From: Pelagibacteraceae bacterium AG-359-O02
GTDB lineage: Bacteria > Pseudomonadota > Alphaproteobacteria > Pelagibacterales > Pelagibacteraceae
Length of the DNA: 64,000 nucleotides
Direction of reading: 5' to 3'
Assembly: GCA_003280485.1 (NCBI GenBank)
Contig: QCEU01000001.1
Span: 1 to 64,000, forward strand
The stretch's first letter is position 1. Each line of letters opens with the position of its first letter. The position numbers were made by a program, and so were the translations under genes. The notes under the pieces are model-generated. The model worked only from the letters and a program-made list of their open reading frames with translations, was not told the origin of the DNA and searched no databases. Shown here piece by piece: positions 26,811-37,989 of this stretch.

Positions 26811-29005
26811 TGGTTGAAGTTAACGAAAAAATAGCAATTGAGCATGGATTAAAAAGTGATGAATATAAGAAAATCTGTGATCTTTTAAAAAGAACACCAA
26901 ATATTACTGAATTAGGTATTTTTTCTGCAATGTGGAATGAGCACTGCTCTTACAAATCATCCAGAAGACATTTAAAAAAATTACACACCAAAGGTGAACA
27001 GGTAATTCAGGGTCCAGGAGAAAATGCTGGAGTTGTAGATATTGAAGACAATGATGCAATTGTATTTAAAATAGAAAGTCATAACCATCCTTCATTTATT
27101 GAGCCCTATCAAGGGGCAGCTACAGGTGTTGGTGGGATTATGAGAGATGTATTCACAATGGGTGCCAGACCCATTGCAAATTTAAACTCTATTCATTTTG
27201 GCTCACCAGACCATGAAAAAACAAGAAATCTATTAAGAGGAGTGGTTAAAGGGATTGGTGGATATGGTAACTGTATTGGTGTCCCAACAATAGCTGGTCA
27301 AACTTGCTTTGATGAATCTTATAATGGAAATATTTTAGTAAACGCAATGACATTGGGTTTGGTTAATAAAAATAAAATATTTTATTCAAAAGCTGCTGGA
27401 ATTAACAAACCAGTAATCTATGTTGGCTCAAAAACAGGAAGAGATGGGATACATGGAGCAAGTATGGCATCTGCTATTTTTGATGACAAAATAGAAGAAA
27501 AAAAACCTACTGTTCAAGTTGGTGATCCATTCACAGAAAAACTTCTTCTTGAGGCTTGTCTTGAACTAATGGCTGGGAAATCAATAATATCAATTCAAGA
27601 TATGGGTGCTGCAGGTTTGACATCATCTAGTATTGAAATGGCATCTAAAGGTGATTTGGGTATTGAAATAGATTTAACAAAAGTTCCTTGTAGAGAGGAA
27701 AATATGACACCTTACGAGATAATGCTATCAGAAAGCCAAGAGAGGATGCTTATAGTTTTAGAGGAAGGAAAAGAAAATGATGCAAAAAAAATATTTGATA
27801 AGTGGAACTTAGACTTTGCAGTAATTGGAAAAACAACAAGTAGTAAAAATATTGAATTGTTTTTCAATAATGAAAAAGTTGCTGAAATTCCAATTGATTT
27901 TTTAGCGGAGAATGCACCTATGTACGATCGAAAATGGATAAAAGCAAAACTTCCAAAAGAAAATAAATTTTCAAAAGATCAATTTAAACCTTTAAAACTT
28001 AGTGATTGTTTAAACAAAGTTTTAATTGATCCAAATATTGCAGATAAAGAATGGATTTGGGACCAGTATGATCATACAGTTATGGGCGACACTATACAAA
28101 AACCTGGAGGGAATGCAGGAGTTGTTAGAGTTCATGGCACAAACAAAGCTGTTGCTGCATCTGTAGACTCATCAGCAACTTATTGTCATGCACACCCATT
28201 AACGGGAGGTAAACAAGTAGTTTGTGAAAGCTGGAGAAATATCATTTCTGTAGGTGCAAAACCAATAGCAATTACAAATTGCCTTAATTTTGGTAATCCA
28301 GAAAAGGAGAAAAATATGGGTGAATTTGTTGAATGTGTTGAAGGTATTGCTGAGGCATCTAAATATTTAAATTACCCAGTAGTTTCAGGAAATGTCTCTT
28401 TTTATAATGAAACAAAAGATAAAGGAATTAAGCCCACACCCTCAATTGGAGGTATAGGACTATTATCTAACTACAAAAAGATGATGACAATGGAATTAAA
28501 AAATGAAGGTAATTATCTTTTCGTAATTGGTAAAACTGAGGGACACTTAGATCAATCAATATTTGCAAGAAATATATTATCTGAATTTAATGGTCCTCCA
28601 CCAGAAGTTAACTTATTCAACGAAAAACAAAATGGAATGAGTGTTTTAAATTTAAAAAATAGAAATTTAATAGAAACCTGTCATGACGTGTCTTTAGGAG
28701 GAATTTTAACTGCTATATCTAAAATGGGTATAAAGAGTGGTAAAGGTGTAAAATTATTTCCTTTAGAGGGCTTAGTAAATAAATTTGAGTATTTTTTTGG
28801 TGAGGATCAAGGAAGATATATAATTGAAATTAAACCTGAAAATTTAGAAAATGTTGAAAATATGCTTAAAAAGGACTCCATTCATTTTGATAAATTAGGT
28901 TTAGTGGAAGGTGATAAAATTACATATGAAAATGATATAAAATTATCAATTGACGATATCAAAGAAGGCTATAAAAAATGGCTAAAGGAATATATGGTTA
29001 ACTAA
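26810..29005 (+). CDS. purL: FGAM synthase large subunit PurL
   Basis: [55 protein letters not shown]. Confidence 0.97.
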   Translation: MVEVNEKIAIEHGLKSDEYKKICDLLKRTPNITELGIFSAMWNEHCSYKSSRRHLKKLHTKGEQVIQGPGENAGVVDIEDNDAIVFKIESHNHPSFIEPYQGAATGVGGIMRDVFTMGARPIANLNSIHFGSPDHEKTRNLLRGVVKGIGGYGNCIGVPTIAGQTCFDESYNGNILVNAMTLGLVNKNKIFYSKAAGINKPVIYVGSKTGRDGIHGASMASAIFDDKIEEKKPTVQVGDPFTEKLLLEACLELMAGKSIISIQDMGAAGLTSSSIEMASKGDLGIEIDLTKVPCREENMTPYEIMLSESQERMLIVLEEGKENDAKKIFDKWNLDFAVIGKTTSSKNIELFFNNEKVAEIPIDFLAENAPMYDRKWIKAKLPKENKFSKDQFKPLKLSDCLNKVLIDPNIADKEWIWDQYDHTVMGDTIQKPGGNAGVVRVHGTNKAVAASVDSSATYCHAHPLTGGKQVVCESWRNIISVGAKPIAITNCLNFGNPEKEKNMGEFVECVEGIAEASKYLNYPVVSGNVSFYNETKDKGIKPTPSIGGIGLLSNYKKMMTMELKNEGNYLFVIGKTEGHLDQSIFARNILSEFNGPPPEVNLFNEKQNGMSVLNLKNRNLIETCHDVSLGGILTAISKMGIKSGKGVKLFPLEGLVNKFEYFFGEDQGRYIIEIKPENLENVENMLKKDSIHFDKLGLVEGDKITYENDIKLSIDDIKEGYKKWLKEYMVN

Positions 29006-29235
29006 TGGCAATGGATTTAAAAGAAATTGAAAGCTTAATAAAAGAGGCATTACCAGATGCTAAGATAGAAATTCAGGATCTTGCAGGAGATGGTAATCAC
29101 TACTCAGCTACAGTAATTTCGTCGCAATTTGCAGGAAAGAGTAAAATTCAACAACACAAAATGGTATATAATTCACTCAAAGGAAAAATGGGCAACGAAT
29201 TACATGCACTAGCAGTTAAAACAAAGGAGAACTAA
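29005..29235 (+). CDS. BolA family protein
   Basis: LPDAKIEIQDLAGDGNHYSATVIS, HKMVYNSLKGKMGNELHALAVKT. Confidence 0.92.
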   Translation: MAMDLKEIESLIKEALPDAKIEIQDLAGDGNHYSATVISSQFAGKSKIQQHKMVYNSLKGKMGNELHALAVKTKEN

Positions 29236-29574
29236 ATGGATAATCAAACAAATGAATTAATTAATAATGAAATTAAAAGTAACGAAGTTTGCTTGTTCAT
29301 GAAAGGAACACCAGACGCCCCTCAGTGTGGATTTTCTATGGCTGTTACAAATATATTAAAAATGCTAGAGGTGAATTTTAAAGGTGTGAATGTTTTAGCT
29401 GATCAAAATCTTAGAGAAGGAATTAAAGTTTATAGTGATTGGCCTACAATCCCACAGCTATATGTAAAAAATGAATTCATTGGTGGATGTGATATTGTTA
29501 AAGAAATGTACGAAAGTGGAGAATTAGCAAAACTGCTGGAAGATAACGGAATAGAATTTAAAAAGAAAAGCTAA
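29236..29574 (+). CDS. grxD: Monothiol glutaredoxin (Grx4/GrxD)
   Basis: LFMKGTPDAPQCGFS, WPTIPQLYVKNEFIGGCDIV. Confidence 0.94.
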   Translation: MDNQTNELINNEIKSNEVCLFMKGTPDAPQCGFSMAVTNILKMLEVNFKGVNVLADQNLREGIKVYSDWPTIPQLYVKNEFIGGCDIVKEMYESGELAKLLEDNGIEFKKKS

Positions 29575-29599
29575 GGTTATTTTAAGTCTTATAGATTTA

Positions 29600-30217
29600 T
29601 TATCTAGAATAATACTCAATTACAAGGTTAGGTTCCATTACAACAGGATAAGGAACTTCTTCAAATTTTGGAATTCTTACAAATTTAACTTTTTTATTTT
29701 TTTCATCTAATTGTAAATACTCAGGAACTTCTCTTTCTTTGTTAGCAAGAGCTATATCTATCAAAGCTAATTGTTTAGACTTGTCTCTTATTTCAATACT
29801 ATCTTCCTCTTTTACTTGATAGCTAGAGATATTAACTTTTTTACCGTTAACTCTAACGTGTCCATGGTTAATTAATTGTCTAGATGAAAAAATAGTATTT
29901 GATAATTTTGATCTATAAATTACTGCATCTAACCTTCTCTCAAGTAAACCAATTAAATTTTCTGCAGTATCACCTTTTTTCATAATGGCTTTCTTATATA
30001 CATTTCGAAACTGTCTTTCATTCATATTACCATAGTAGCATTTAAGTTTTTGTTTAGCTTGAAGTTGAATACCATAATCTGATGGTTTAGATGATTTTGT
30101 TTGTCCGTGTTGCCCTGGAGGATATGCTCTAGTGTTAAAAGGACTTTTAGGCCTACCCCATAAATTTACTTTAAGTCTTCTATCTACTTTATGTTTTGAG
30201 TTTAATCGTTTTGTCAT
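29600..30217 (-). CDS. rpsD: 30S ribosomal protein S4
   Basis: RAYPPGQHGQ, ERRLDAVIYRSKL, SRQLINHGHVRVNGKKVNISSY. Confidence 0.97.
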   Translation of the reverse strand: MTKRLNSKHKVDRRLKVNLWGRPKSPFNTRAYPPGQHGQTKSSKPSDYGIQLQAKQKLKCYYGNMNERQFRNVYKKAIMKKGDTAENLIGLLERRLDAVIYRSKLSNTIFSSRQLINHGHVRVNGKKVNISSYQVKEEDSIEIRDKSKQLALIDIALANKEREVPEYLQLDEKNKKVKFVRIPKFEEVPYPVVMEPNLVIEYYSR

Positions 30218-30260
30218 ATTGTGGTAATGGGGTTTATAGACATCAAATTATTTTTGTCAA

Positions 30261-30974
30261 TCAAGCTTTTTTAGTTAGACCGGCAAATACGCTTGATAAA
30301 ATGCGTATTTCTTTTTTAGAGAGTTCCATTTTATAAAAAATACTTCGTAAATTTTCTATCATAATAGGTTTTTTAGCCTTTTGTTTAAAAAAATTTTGGT
30401 TTTCTAGAGTAGATAGACAGAAGTTAAGCATACTAGATATTTCCTTCTTAGTAGCTGCTTGTATTTTTTTTGACTTTTTAAAATTAACTTTATTTATTGA
30501 GATTAAGTATGAAACTGTTTGAGCTACAATTACTACGCTATGTGATAAATTTAGTGATCTAAATTTACTATTACTTGGAATTTGTAAAGTATAATCAGCA
30601 TAACTTACCTCGTTATTTGTCAGTCCTGAAGCTTCGGAACCAAATAAAAAACTCACTTTCTTTGTAAAGTTTATTTTTTTTAGATCATCTAATGAAATAT
30701 GCTTGATATTTTTATTTCTAAATCTTGCTGAAGTTGCAATTAAAATATCAGTTTTGGCTAATGATTTTTCTAAATTTGAATAAACTTTAGTTTTTTTTAT
30801 TATATCTCTGGCTCCAACAGAAGTTGCTATAATTTTGTCATTTGGGAATATTGGTTTTGGATCTATTACTGATAAATTCTTGAAACCAAAATTTTTTATA
30901 GCCCTTGCACATAACCCTATGTTTTCAGATAGCTGAGGCTTGTGAAGAATAAATGAAATATTATTGAAATTCAT
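30261..30974 (-). CDS. RNA 2'-O-methyltransferase, TrmJ-like (SpoU)
   Basis: FILHKPQLSENIGLCARAIKNFGF, LFGSEASGLTNNEV, LNLSHSVVIVAQ. Confidence 0.87.
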   Translation of the reverse strand: MNFNNISFILHKPQLSENIGLCARAIKNFGFKNLSVIDPKPIFPNDKIIATSVGARDIIKKTKVYSNLEKSLAKTDILIATSARFRNKNIKHISLDDLKKINFTKKVSFLFGSEASGLTNNEVSYADYTLQIPSNSKFRSLNLSHSVVIVAQTVSYLISINKVNFKKSKKIQAATKKEISSMLNFCLSTLENQNFFKQKAKKPIMIENLRSIFYKMELSKKEIRILSSVFAGLTKKA

Positions 30975-32572
30975 TAAGCACTTGCTGGTGCATTATCTTT
31001 AAATAACTTATAATCAAGACTATCTATTAATGCTTTAAATGAAGCATCAATAATATTTGGTGATACACCTATTGTAAACCAATTCTTACCTTGAGAGTCT
31101 GTGCTTTCAATTGAAACTCTAGTCACGGCTTCTGTTCCTGTATTTAATATTCTTACTTTATAATCAACTAATCTTAAATCTTTAAGATAATCAGAATATT
31201 TAGAGATCTTTTTTATGTTGTTTCTAATTGCATTATCAAGAGCATTTACTGGGCCATTACCCTCACCTTCACAAACAATTGTTTCCCCATCGACTTCTAA
31301 TTCAGCTTTAGCTGATGAAACAATTTCTCCAGATGAATTTTTCTTAACAGATACATCGTAAGCTTTAATGATTAGATACCTTGGAATTTCTCCTACAATT
31401 CTTCTAGCTAATAATTCAAACGAAGCATCTGCACCATCATAACTATAACCAATAAATTCTCTTCCTTTAACCTCTTCTAAGAGTTGTTTTATTTTTGGAT
31501 CATTTTTTTCTATGCAAATTCCTATTGTTTCTAATCTAGACAAAATATTTGATTGCCCAGCTTGATCTGAAACAACAATATTTCTTGTATTTCCAACTTC
31601 TTTGGGATCAATGTGTTCATAAGTTTTTGGATCCTTTTGTACAGCCGAAACATGCATTCCACCTTTATGCGAAAATGCTGCAGCTCCAACATAAGGTAAA
31701 TGTTTATTTGGTTTTCTATTTAAAATTTCATCTAAAAGTCTGGAGCATTGTGTAAGATGTTTAATATTCTCATTATTTATATTTATTTCATAATTATTAG
31801 AAAATTCGTGTTTTAAATATAAAGATGGAATTAGTGACATTAAATTAGCATTGCCACATCTTTCTCCTAAACCATTAATAGTTCCCTGCACTTGTCTAAC
31901 ACCAGCTTGAATTGCAACTAATGAATTAGCAACGGCATTTTCTGTATCATTGTGTGCATGAATACCTAAATTTTTACCTGGAATGTGTTTTGACACATCT
32001 GCAACTATTTTAGATATTTCATGAGGCAATGTTCCACCATTAGTATCGCAAAGAACAATCCACCTCGCTCCTTGGTCAAATGCAGATTTAATACAACTTA
32101 AAGCATATTCTTTATTTGATTTATAACCATCAAAAAAATGTTCAGCATCAAACATAAATTCTTTTCCAGAATTAATAATGTGTTTTGCACTTTCACTAAT
32201 ATTTTTAAGATTTTGCTCTTTTGATATACCCAAAGCAACATCAACATGAAAATCCCAAGATTTACCAAACAAACAAATTGAATTTGCTTTAGAATTTATT
32301 AATGACGAAATCATTGGATCATTTTCAGCACTGTGATCAGACTTCTTAGTCATCCCAAAAGCAGTTAATATTGAATTTTTAAAAGAATGTTTTTTATTAA
32401 AAAATTCTGTATCTGTTGGATTTGCTCCTGGCCAACCACCTTCTATATAGTCTACTCCTAGATTATCTAATGCTACTGAGATTTTTTCTTTATCATCTAA
32501 AGAGAAATCAACTCCTTGTGTCTGTGCACCGTCACGTAAAGTAGTATCAAAAATATATATTTTATCTGTCAT
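30974..32572 (-). CDS. cimA: Citramalate synthase
   Basis: IFDTTLRDGAQTQGVDFSLDDK, DYIEGGWPGANPTD, GIHAHNDTENAVANS, AAFSHKGGMHVSAV. Confidence 0.93.
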   Translation of the reverse strand: MTDKIYIFDTTLRDGAQTQGVDFSLDDKEKISVALDNLGVDYIEGGWPGANPTDTEFFNKKHSFKNSILTAFGMTKKSDHSAENDPMISSLINSKANSICLFGKSWDFHVDVALGISKEQNLKNISESAKHIINSGKEFMFDAEHFFDGYKSNKEYALSCIKSAFDQGARWIVLCDTNGGTLPHEISKIVADVSKHIPGKNLGIHAHNDTENAVANSLVAIQAGVRQVQGTINGLGERCGNANLMSLIPSLYLKHEFSNNYEININNENIKHLTQCSRLLDEILNRKPNKHLPYVGAAAFSHKGGMHVSAVQKDPKTYEHIDPKEVGNTRNIVVSDQAGQSNILSRLETIGICIEKNDPKIKQLLEEVKGREFIGYSYDGADASFELLARRIVGEIPRYLIIKAYDVSVKKNSSGEIVSSAKAELEVDGETIVCEGEGNGPVNALDNAIRNNIKKISKYSDYLKDLRLVDYKVRILNTGTEAVTRVSIESTDSQGKNWFTIGVSPNIIDASFKALIDSLDYKLFKDNAPASA

Positions 32573-33933
32573 TATTTAAATTTCCACGAGGTTTTACCAT
32601 CTTTATCTTCTATTTGAACTCCTTTTTCCAAAAGCTCATTACGGATTTTATCTGCTAATTCGTAATTTTTGTCATCTCTAGCCTTATTTCTTTCTTTAAT
32701 TTTTGATTCAATTAATTCTTTGCTTAAAGTAGATTTATTTTTTTTAAAATTATTCCATTCTTCTTTAGTTTCAGTTAACAGTCCTGCAAAATTACATGCT
32801 GATACAAATACTTTTTTATCTTCTAAATTCCCTGATTGTGATTTTTCATATAGTTTATGAAGGTTAGCTATATACTTTGGTGTATTTAAATCATCGTATA
32901 AAGGATAAAGATCATCATCAGAGATTAGTTTAGGTTTATCTAATTTAATATAGCCGTTGTACCATTTATCAATTGTTTTCTGACTTTCTTCTAAAAGTTT
33001 ATCATTCCAATCTAATGGCTGTCTATAATGTGCACTCAAAAGAGCTAATCTTAAAACCTGACCATTAACATTTTCTTTAAAATCTCTTATTTTTAAAATA
33101 TTACCTTGTGACTTAGACATTTTTTCATTTGATTGCGTAATAAATCCATTGTGAACCCAATAATTAGAAAAAGTTTCAGTTCCGTTGGCACAACATGATT
33201 GTGCAATTTCATTATCATGGTGTGGAAATAATAAATCTCTACCACCTCCATGAATATCAAATTTATCACCAAGATATTTTTTTGACATTGCTGAACATTC
33301 TAAATGCCAGCCCGGTCTACCCTTTCCCCAAGGAGATGCCCAACATGGCTCATCTTCGTTTGAGGGTTTCCATAATACAAAATCTTCAGCATTTTTCTTG
33401 TTACTTGATACCTCTATTCTAGATCCAGATATTAAATCATCTATTTTTTTATTAGATAATTTTCCATAATCTTTGAATTTATTAACTTCAAAATAGACAT
33501 GATTCTCACTTTCATATGCAAAACCTTTTTCAATTAAAATTCTGATCATCTCTATCATCTCTTTAATGTTTTCTGTTGCTTTGGGTTGAAAGCTAGGTTT
33601 TTCACAAATAAGATAATTACAATCTTCTTGAAAATTATTGTTAATTTTAGTGGTAAGATCTTTGATTGAGATTTTTTTCTCTTTTGCGGATCGTATTATT
33701 TTATCATCAATATCTGTAATATTTCTTACATATGTAACTTTGTCATTACCATATTTGCACTTTAGTACTTTAAAAAGTAAATCAAATACAACCAATGGTC
33801 TTGCATTACCTATATGTGGATCATCATAAACTGTTGGGCCACAAACATACATTTTGATATTATTTATATCAATTGGTTGGAATTTTTCTTTTTTTCCACC
33901 ATAGCTATTTGTTAAAAAAATATCTTTATTCAT
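32572..33933 (-). CDS. cysS: Cysteinyl-tRNA synthetase
   Basis: [44 protein letters not shown]. Confidence 0.97.
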   Translation of the reverse strand: MNKDIFLTNSYGGKKEKFQPIDINNIKMYVCGPTVYDDPHIGNARPLVVFDLLFKVLKCKYGNDKVTYVRNITDIDDKIIRSAKEKKISIKDLTTKINNNFQEDCNYLICEKPSFQPKATENIKEMIEMIRILIEKGFAYESENHVYFEVNKFKDYGKLSNKKIDDLISGSRIEVSSNKKNAEDFVLWKPSNEDEPCWASPWGKGRPGWHLECSAMSKKYLGDKFDIHGGGRDLLFPHHDNEIAQSCCANGTETFSNYWVHNGFITQSNEKMSKSQGNILKIRDFKENVNGQVLRLALLSAHYRQPLDWNDKLLEESQKTIDKWYNGYIKLDKPKLISDDDLYPLYDDLNTPKYIANLHKLYEKSQSGNLEDKKVFVSACNFAGLLTETKEEWNNFKKNKSTLSKELIESKIKERNKARDDKNYELADKIRNELLEKGVQIEDKDGKTSWKFK

Positions 33934-33978
33934 TTTTCTAGGAATATACTTAAATTATAGATTTGTGAATCTATTTGA

Positions 33979-34716
33979 TTAGTTAGGAATCTTACAAACT
34001 GGAATAGGATCCATTTTATGCAAGTTTGCGTTTCTTATTTGGATATATTTTTCTCTATTTTTTGAATTTTCATTTTCCATTGCTTCTTCAAGTTCTTTAT
34101 AACTTAAACCTAATTGGCCTTCATCAGTTCTGCCGTCATCCCACAAACCATCAGTTGGGGGAGCATCTATAATCTCTTGTAAAATATTTAACTCTTTACC
34201 TAATTGCCAAACTTCTGTTTTATTACAATCAGCTATTGGTGATATATCAACTCCACCATCACCGTACTTTGTGTAAAAACCTACACCAAAGTCTTCAACT
34301 TTATTTCCAGTACCAACCACTATTCCATTGTTTGCTGCAGCAACCTGATAAAGAGTAGTCATCCTTAATCTCGCTCTAGAGTTTGCCATTCCATGCAAAC
34401 TATTAAAATCTTTTAATGTATTTTCGAATGTAGAAAAAAGGCTATCAAGCTCTACTGTAATACCTTCAACATTTTTAAAATTTTGTTTTAACCACTCTTG
34501 ATGCTTTAAACTTAAATCATGTTGTGCACTTTTTTGTTTTATTGGCATAGATAAAACAATAGTTTTAAGTCCTGTCATCGCACTTAATGTGCTTGAAACA
34601 GACGAATCTATTCCACCTGATATTCCAATTACTAAAGACTCGGCTTTTTTTGGCATTGAATTAACGTAATTCAATATCCAGTCTTTGATGAATGTTACTT
34701 TTTGGTTTGGATCCAT
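33979..34716 (-). CDS. nadE: NAD synthetase (ammonia-dependent type)
   Basis: VIGISGGIDSSVSSTLSA, NSRARLRMTTLYQVAA, VVGTGNKVEDFGVGFYTKYGDGGVDI. Confidence 0.93.
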   Translation of the reverse strand: MDPNQKVTFIKDWILNYVNSMPKKAESLVIGISGGIDSSVSSTLSAMTGLKTIVLSMPIKQKSAQHDLSLKHQEWLKQNFKNVEGITVELDSLFSTFENTLKDFNSLHGMANSRARLRMTTLYQVAAANNGIVVGTGNKVEDFGVGFYTKYGDGGVDISPIADCNKTEVWQLGKELNILQEIIDAPPTDGLWDDGRTDEGQLGLSYKELEEAMENENSKNREKYIQIRNANLHKMDPIPVCKIPN

Positions 34717-34753
34717 AATTAAAATATAATAATTAATTTAAAAAATTAAATGA

Positions 34754-36139
34754 TTAAGATGCCGCTCTAATACCATTTTTAGCATACAAGGTATTCTTTT
34801 TAATCTCGTCTGATATTAAAAAAGCCAACTCAAGGGCTTGATTAGCATTAAGTCTTGGGTCACATTGAGTATGATATCTGCTTGATAAATCAGTGTCTGA
34901 TATTTTTTGGGCTCCACCAGTACATTCTGTCACATTTTGGCCAGTCATCTCAATATGAAGACCTCCAGCATAAGAGCCTTCGCTTTGATGCACACCAAAT
35001 ACATTTTTAACCTCATTTAAAACATTATTAAAAGGTCTTGTTTTAAATCCAGTTGTTGATTTAATCGTATTTCCATGCATTGGATCACAAGACCAGATCA
35101 CATTTAAACCTTCTTTTTTAATTCCTCTAATTAGTTTTGGTAAATATTTTTCTACCTTATCATGACCGAATCTAGAAATTAAAGTAATTTTCCCTTTTTC
35201 ATTTTTAGGATTAATTAATTCACAAATTTTAGCTATTTCCTCAGGTTTAGAGGTTGGTCCACATTTAATTCCAATTGGATTTTCAATTCCTTTACAAAAT
35301 TCAACATGTCCTCCATCAATTTGTCTTGTCCTATCACCAATCCAAACGAAATGTGCTGAGGTATCATGATATTCGCCAGTTGTTGAGTCTACTCTAGTCA
35401 TAGCCTCTTCAAATGGTAAATGTAGCGCTTCATGAGAAGTCCAGAAATTAACAGTATATAGTCTTCTATTAAAGTCAGATGTAATTCCACACGCTTCCAT
35501 AAAAGCTAAAGCATCAGCAATTTTATCTTCTAATTCTTTGAATTTTTTGGCTTGCGCAGCAGATTTAATATATCCTAAATTCCACATATGAACGTTTTTT
35601 AAGTCGGCAAAACCCCCATTAGAAAATGCTCTCAGTAAATTTAAAGTTGAAGCAGATTGTGAGTAAGCTCTAAATAATCTTTTTGGATCATAAGCTCTTC
35701 CTTTTTCAGTAAATTCTATAGAATTAATATTATCTCCCAGATAACTTGGAAGTTCTATATCTCCTATTTTTTCTGTTGGTGCACTTCTTGGCTTAGAAAA
35801 TTGTCCAGCAATTCTTCCAAGTTTAACAACAGGTAAAGACGCTGAATATGTGAGTACCAGAGACATCTGTAACATTAATTTAAAATAGTCTCTTATATTA
35901 TCCGGATGAAACTCTGCAAAACTCTCGGCACAATCTCCACCTTGTAACAAAAATGCTTTGCCATCTACAACGCTAGCTAACTGATCTTTAAGATGTCTGG
36001 TCTCACCTGCAAAGACTAAGGGAGGAAAGTTTTTTAATTTACTCAAAACTATGTTTAATTCATCCTGATCTTTGTATTCAGGAATGTGTTTAACAGGGAA
36101 GTTTCTCCAGCTATTTACTTTCCATTTTTTCATATTCAA
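34754..36139 (-). CDS. Class II 3-deoxy-7-phosphoheptulonate (DAHP) synthase
   Basis: FLLQGGDCAESFAEFHPDNIRD, GQFSKPRSAPTE, TSHEALHLPFEEAMTR, WSCDPMHGNT. Confidence 0.96.
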   Translation of the reverse strand: MNMKKWKVNSWRNFPVKHIPEYKDQDELNIVLSKLKNFPPLVFAGETRHLKDQLASVVDGKAFLLQGGDCAESFAEFHPDNIRDYFKLMLQMSLVLTYSASLPVVKLGRIAGQFSKPRSAPTEKIGDIELPSYLGDNINSIEFTEKGRAYDPKRLFRAYSQSASTLNLLRAFSNGGFADLKNVHMWNLGYIKSAAQAKKFKELEDKIADALAFMEACGITSDFNRRLYTVNFWTSHEALHLPFEEAMTRVDSTTGEYHDTSAHFVWIGDRTRQIDGGHVEFCKGIENPIGIKCGPTSKPEEIAKICELINPKNEKGKITLISRFGHDKVEKYLPKLIRGIKKEGLNVIWSCDPMHGNTIKSTTGFKTRPFNNVLNEVKNVFGVHQSEGSYAGGLHIEMTGQNVTECTGGAQKISDTDLSSRYHTQCDPRLNANQALELAFLISDEIKKNTLYAKNGIRAAS

Positions 36140-36168
36140 CCTACAAGTGTTCTAGCAGAGTTTATATA

Positions 36169-37989
36169 TTATTCAACAGTGACAGATTTTGCTAAATTTC
36201 TAGGTTTATCTATATCATATCCTTTTTCCAAAGCTGAATAAAAGGCTAGTTTTTGAAGAGGGATAGTCATTAAAAAAGGTATTAATTCATCATCAAGCTG
36301 ATCCACTTCAATCTTTTCCCAAATATTTTCTGAGATTACTTCATCTTTATTATTGTTAGTTATTAATAAAACTTTTGCACCTCTAGCAATTACCTCTTGC
36401 ATATTTGAAATTGTTTTTTTGTAATGTTCATCTCTTGGAGCTAAAACCACAACAGGCATTCCTTCTTCAATAAGAGCTAATGGGCCATGCTTCATTTCAC
36501 CAGCAGGGTAACCTTCAGCATGAACATATGCTAATTCTTTAAGTTTTAATGCTCCCTCTAAAGCAATAGGAAAAGAATAACCTCTTCCTAAAAACATTGA
36601 CCCTTTTGCATCAGCAAAAGTTTTGCCAACATTTAAAATTTTTTGATCTAGTTTTAATGTTTTTTTTGCAGCATCAGATAATGTTAGTAAATTATCTATC
36701 TTTGATTGATATTCTTTTCGAGAAATACATTTTTGATCAAAAGAAATTTTAGTAGATAAAATATACAAAACTAACATCTGACCAATAAATGCCTTAGTTG
36801 AAGCAACGCCAACTTCTTGTCCACAATAGATTGGTAACACTAAATCAGCATCTCTTGCTATTGAGCTTTCTATAACATTCACAACTGCACAAGTTTTCAT
36901 TTTGTTTCTTTTACATAAATCTAAAGCTGCGTGAGTATCAGCTGTTTCTCCAGACTGTGAAACAACAATATAAAGGCAGTTTTTTTTAAATTTTACTTTT
37001 CGATATCTAAATTCAGAGGCTATATCAACACTAACATCTAAATTGGTATTTTGTTCCATCCAGTATTTAGCCATCAAACACGAGTGGAAAGCTGTTCCAC
37101 AACCTATTAACATAACCGAGTCAATTAAGCTTATTTTCCATGGGAAATTATAAATATTGATTTGCTTGTTATGCTTATCAATGTACTCATTTATACAAGC
37201 AGTAATTGTTGATGGCTGTTCGTCAATTTCTTTCTCCATAAAATATTTGTAATCACCTTTATCATAGTCAATTTCATCTTTTGATAAATTCATCACTTTT
37301 TTATTTATTTTAGTACCCTCCGTATCAAAAAATTCAATTTGATCTTTTTTAACAATACAAAATTCTCCATCATCTAAATAAGAAATTTTATTAGTCATAG
37401 ATTTAAGCGCATATGAGTCTGAACCAATATAATTTTCATTTGGACCATAACCTACAGCTAATGGAGATCCTCTTTTCGCACCTACCATGAGATTACTTTG
37501 AGCTTTAAATATTATTCCAAGCGCAAAACTACCATGAAGTTTTTTGAGAACCTTTATTATTGTATCTTTTATTGAATTCTTTTTTAAATATTCAGTAACT
37601 AAATGAGCTATTACTTCAGTGTCTGTTTGTGATTTAAATTCATAACCTTTTTTTTCTAAAAATTTTTTTAATATCGTTGAATTTTCAATAATTCCATTAT
37701 GTACTACCGATACATGTTCAGATGAATGTGGATGAGCATTAATTTTACTTGGTTTGCCATGCGTTGCCCACCTCACATGTCCAATACCAATGTCACCTTT
37801 TAAATTAAATTTAGTAATATCCTTTTCTAATACTTCAACCCTACCCTCGCATTTGACTTCATTAATATTCCCATCAACTAATGTAGCTATACCGGCAGAG
37901 TCGTACCCACGATATTCAAGTTTCTTTAATGAGTTTAATATTCTTCCAGTAACCTCTTTAGAACTAATTATTCCAACTATTCCACACAT
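36169..37989 (-). CDS. glmS: Glutamine-fructose-6-phosphate aminotransferase
   Basis: MCGIVGIISS, LEYRGYDSAGIA, VRWATHGKPSKINAHPH, SQSGETADTHAAL, KSVTVE end. Confidence 0.97.
   Translation of the reverse strand: MCGIVGIISSKEVTGRILNSLKKLEYRGYDSAGIATLVDGNINEVKCEGRVEVLEKDITKFNLKGDIGIGHVRWATHGKPSKINAHPHSSEHVSVVHNGIIENSTILKKFLEKKGYEFKSQTDTEVIAHLVTEYLKKNSIKDTIIKVLKKLHGSFALGIIFKAQSNLMVGAKRGSPLAVGYGPNENYIGSDSYALKSMTNKISYLDDGEFCIVKKDQIEFFDTEGTKINKKVMNLSKDEIDYDKGDYKYFMEKEIDEQPSTITACINEYIDKHNKQINIYNFPWKISLIDSVMLIGCGTAFHSCLMAKYWMEQNTNLDVSVDIASEFRYRKVKFKKNCLYIVVSQSGETADTHAALDLCKRNKMKTCAVVNVIESSIARDADLVLPIYCGQEVGVASTKAFIGQMLVLYILSTKISFDQKCISRKEYQSKIDNLLTLSDAAKKTLKLDQKILNVGKTFADAKGSMFLGRGYSFPIALEGALKLKELAYVHAEGYPAGEMKHGPLALIEEGMPVVVLAPRDEHYKKTISNMQEVIARGAKVLLITNNNKDEVISENIWEKIEVDQLDDELIPFLMTIPLQKLAFYSALEKGYDIDKPRNLAKSVTVE

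Noticed and set aside
33957-33974. ATAGATT-TGTG-AATCTAT hairpin between cysS and nadE
   Set aside because: Only 7 AT-rich base pairs with no good U-tract on either strand; expected by chance at this base composition
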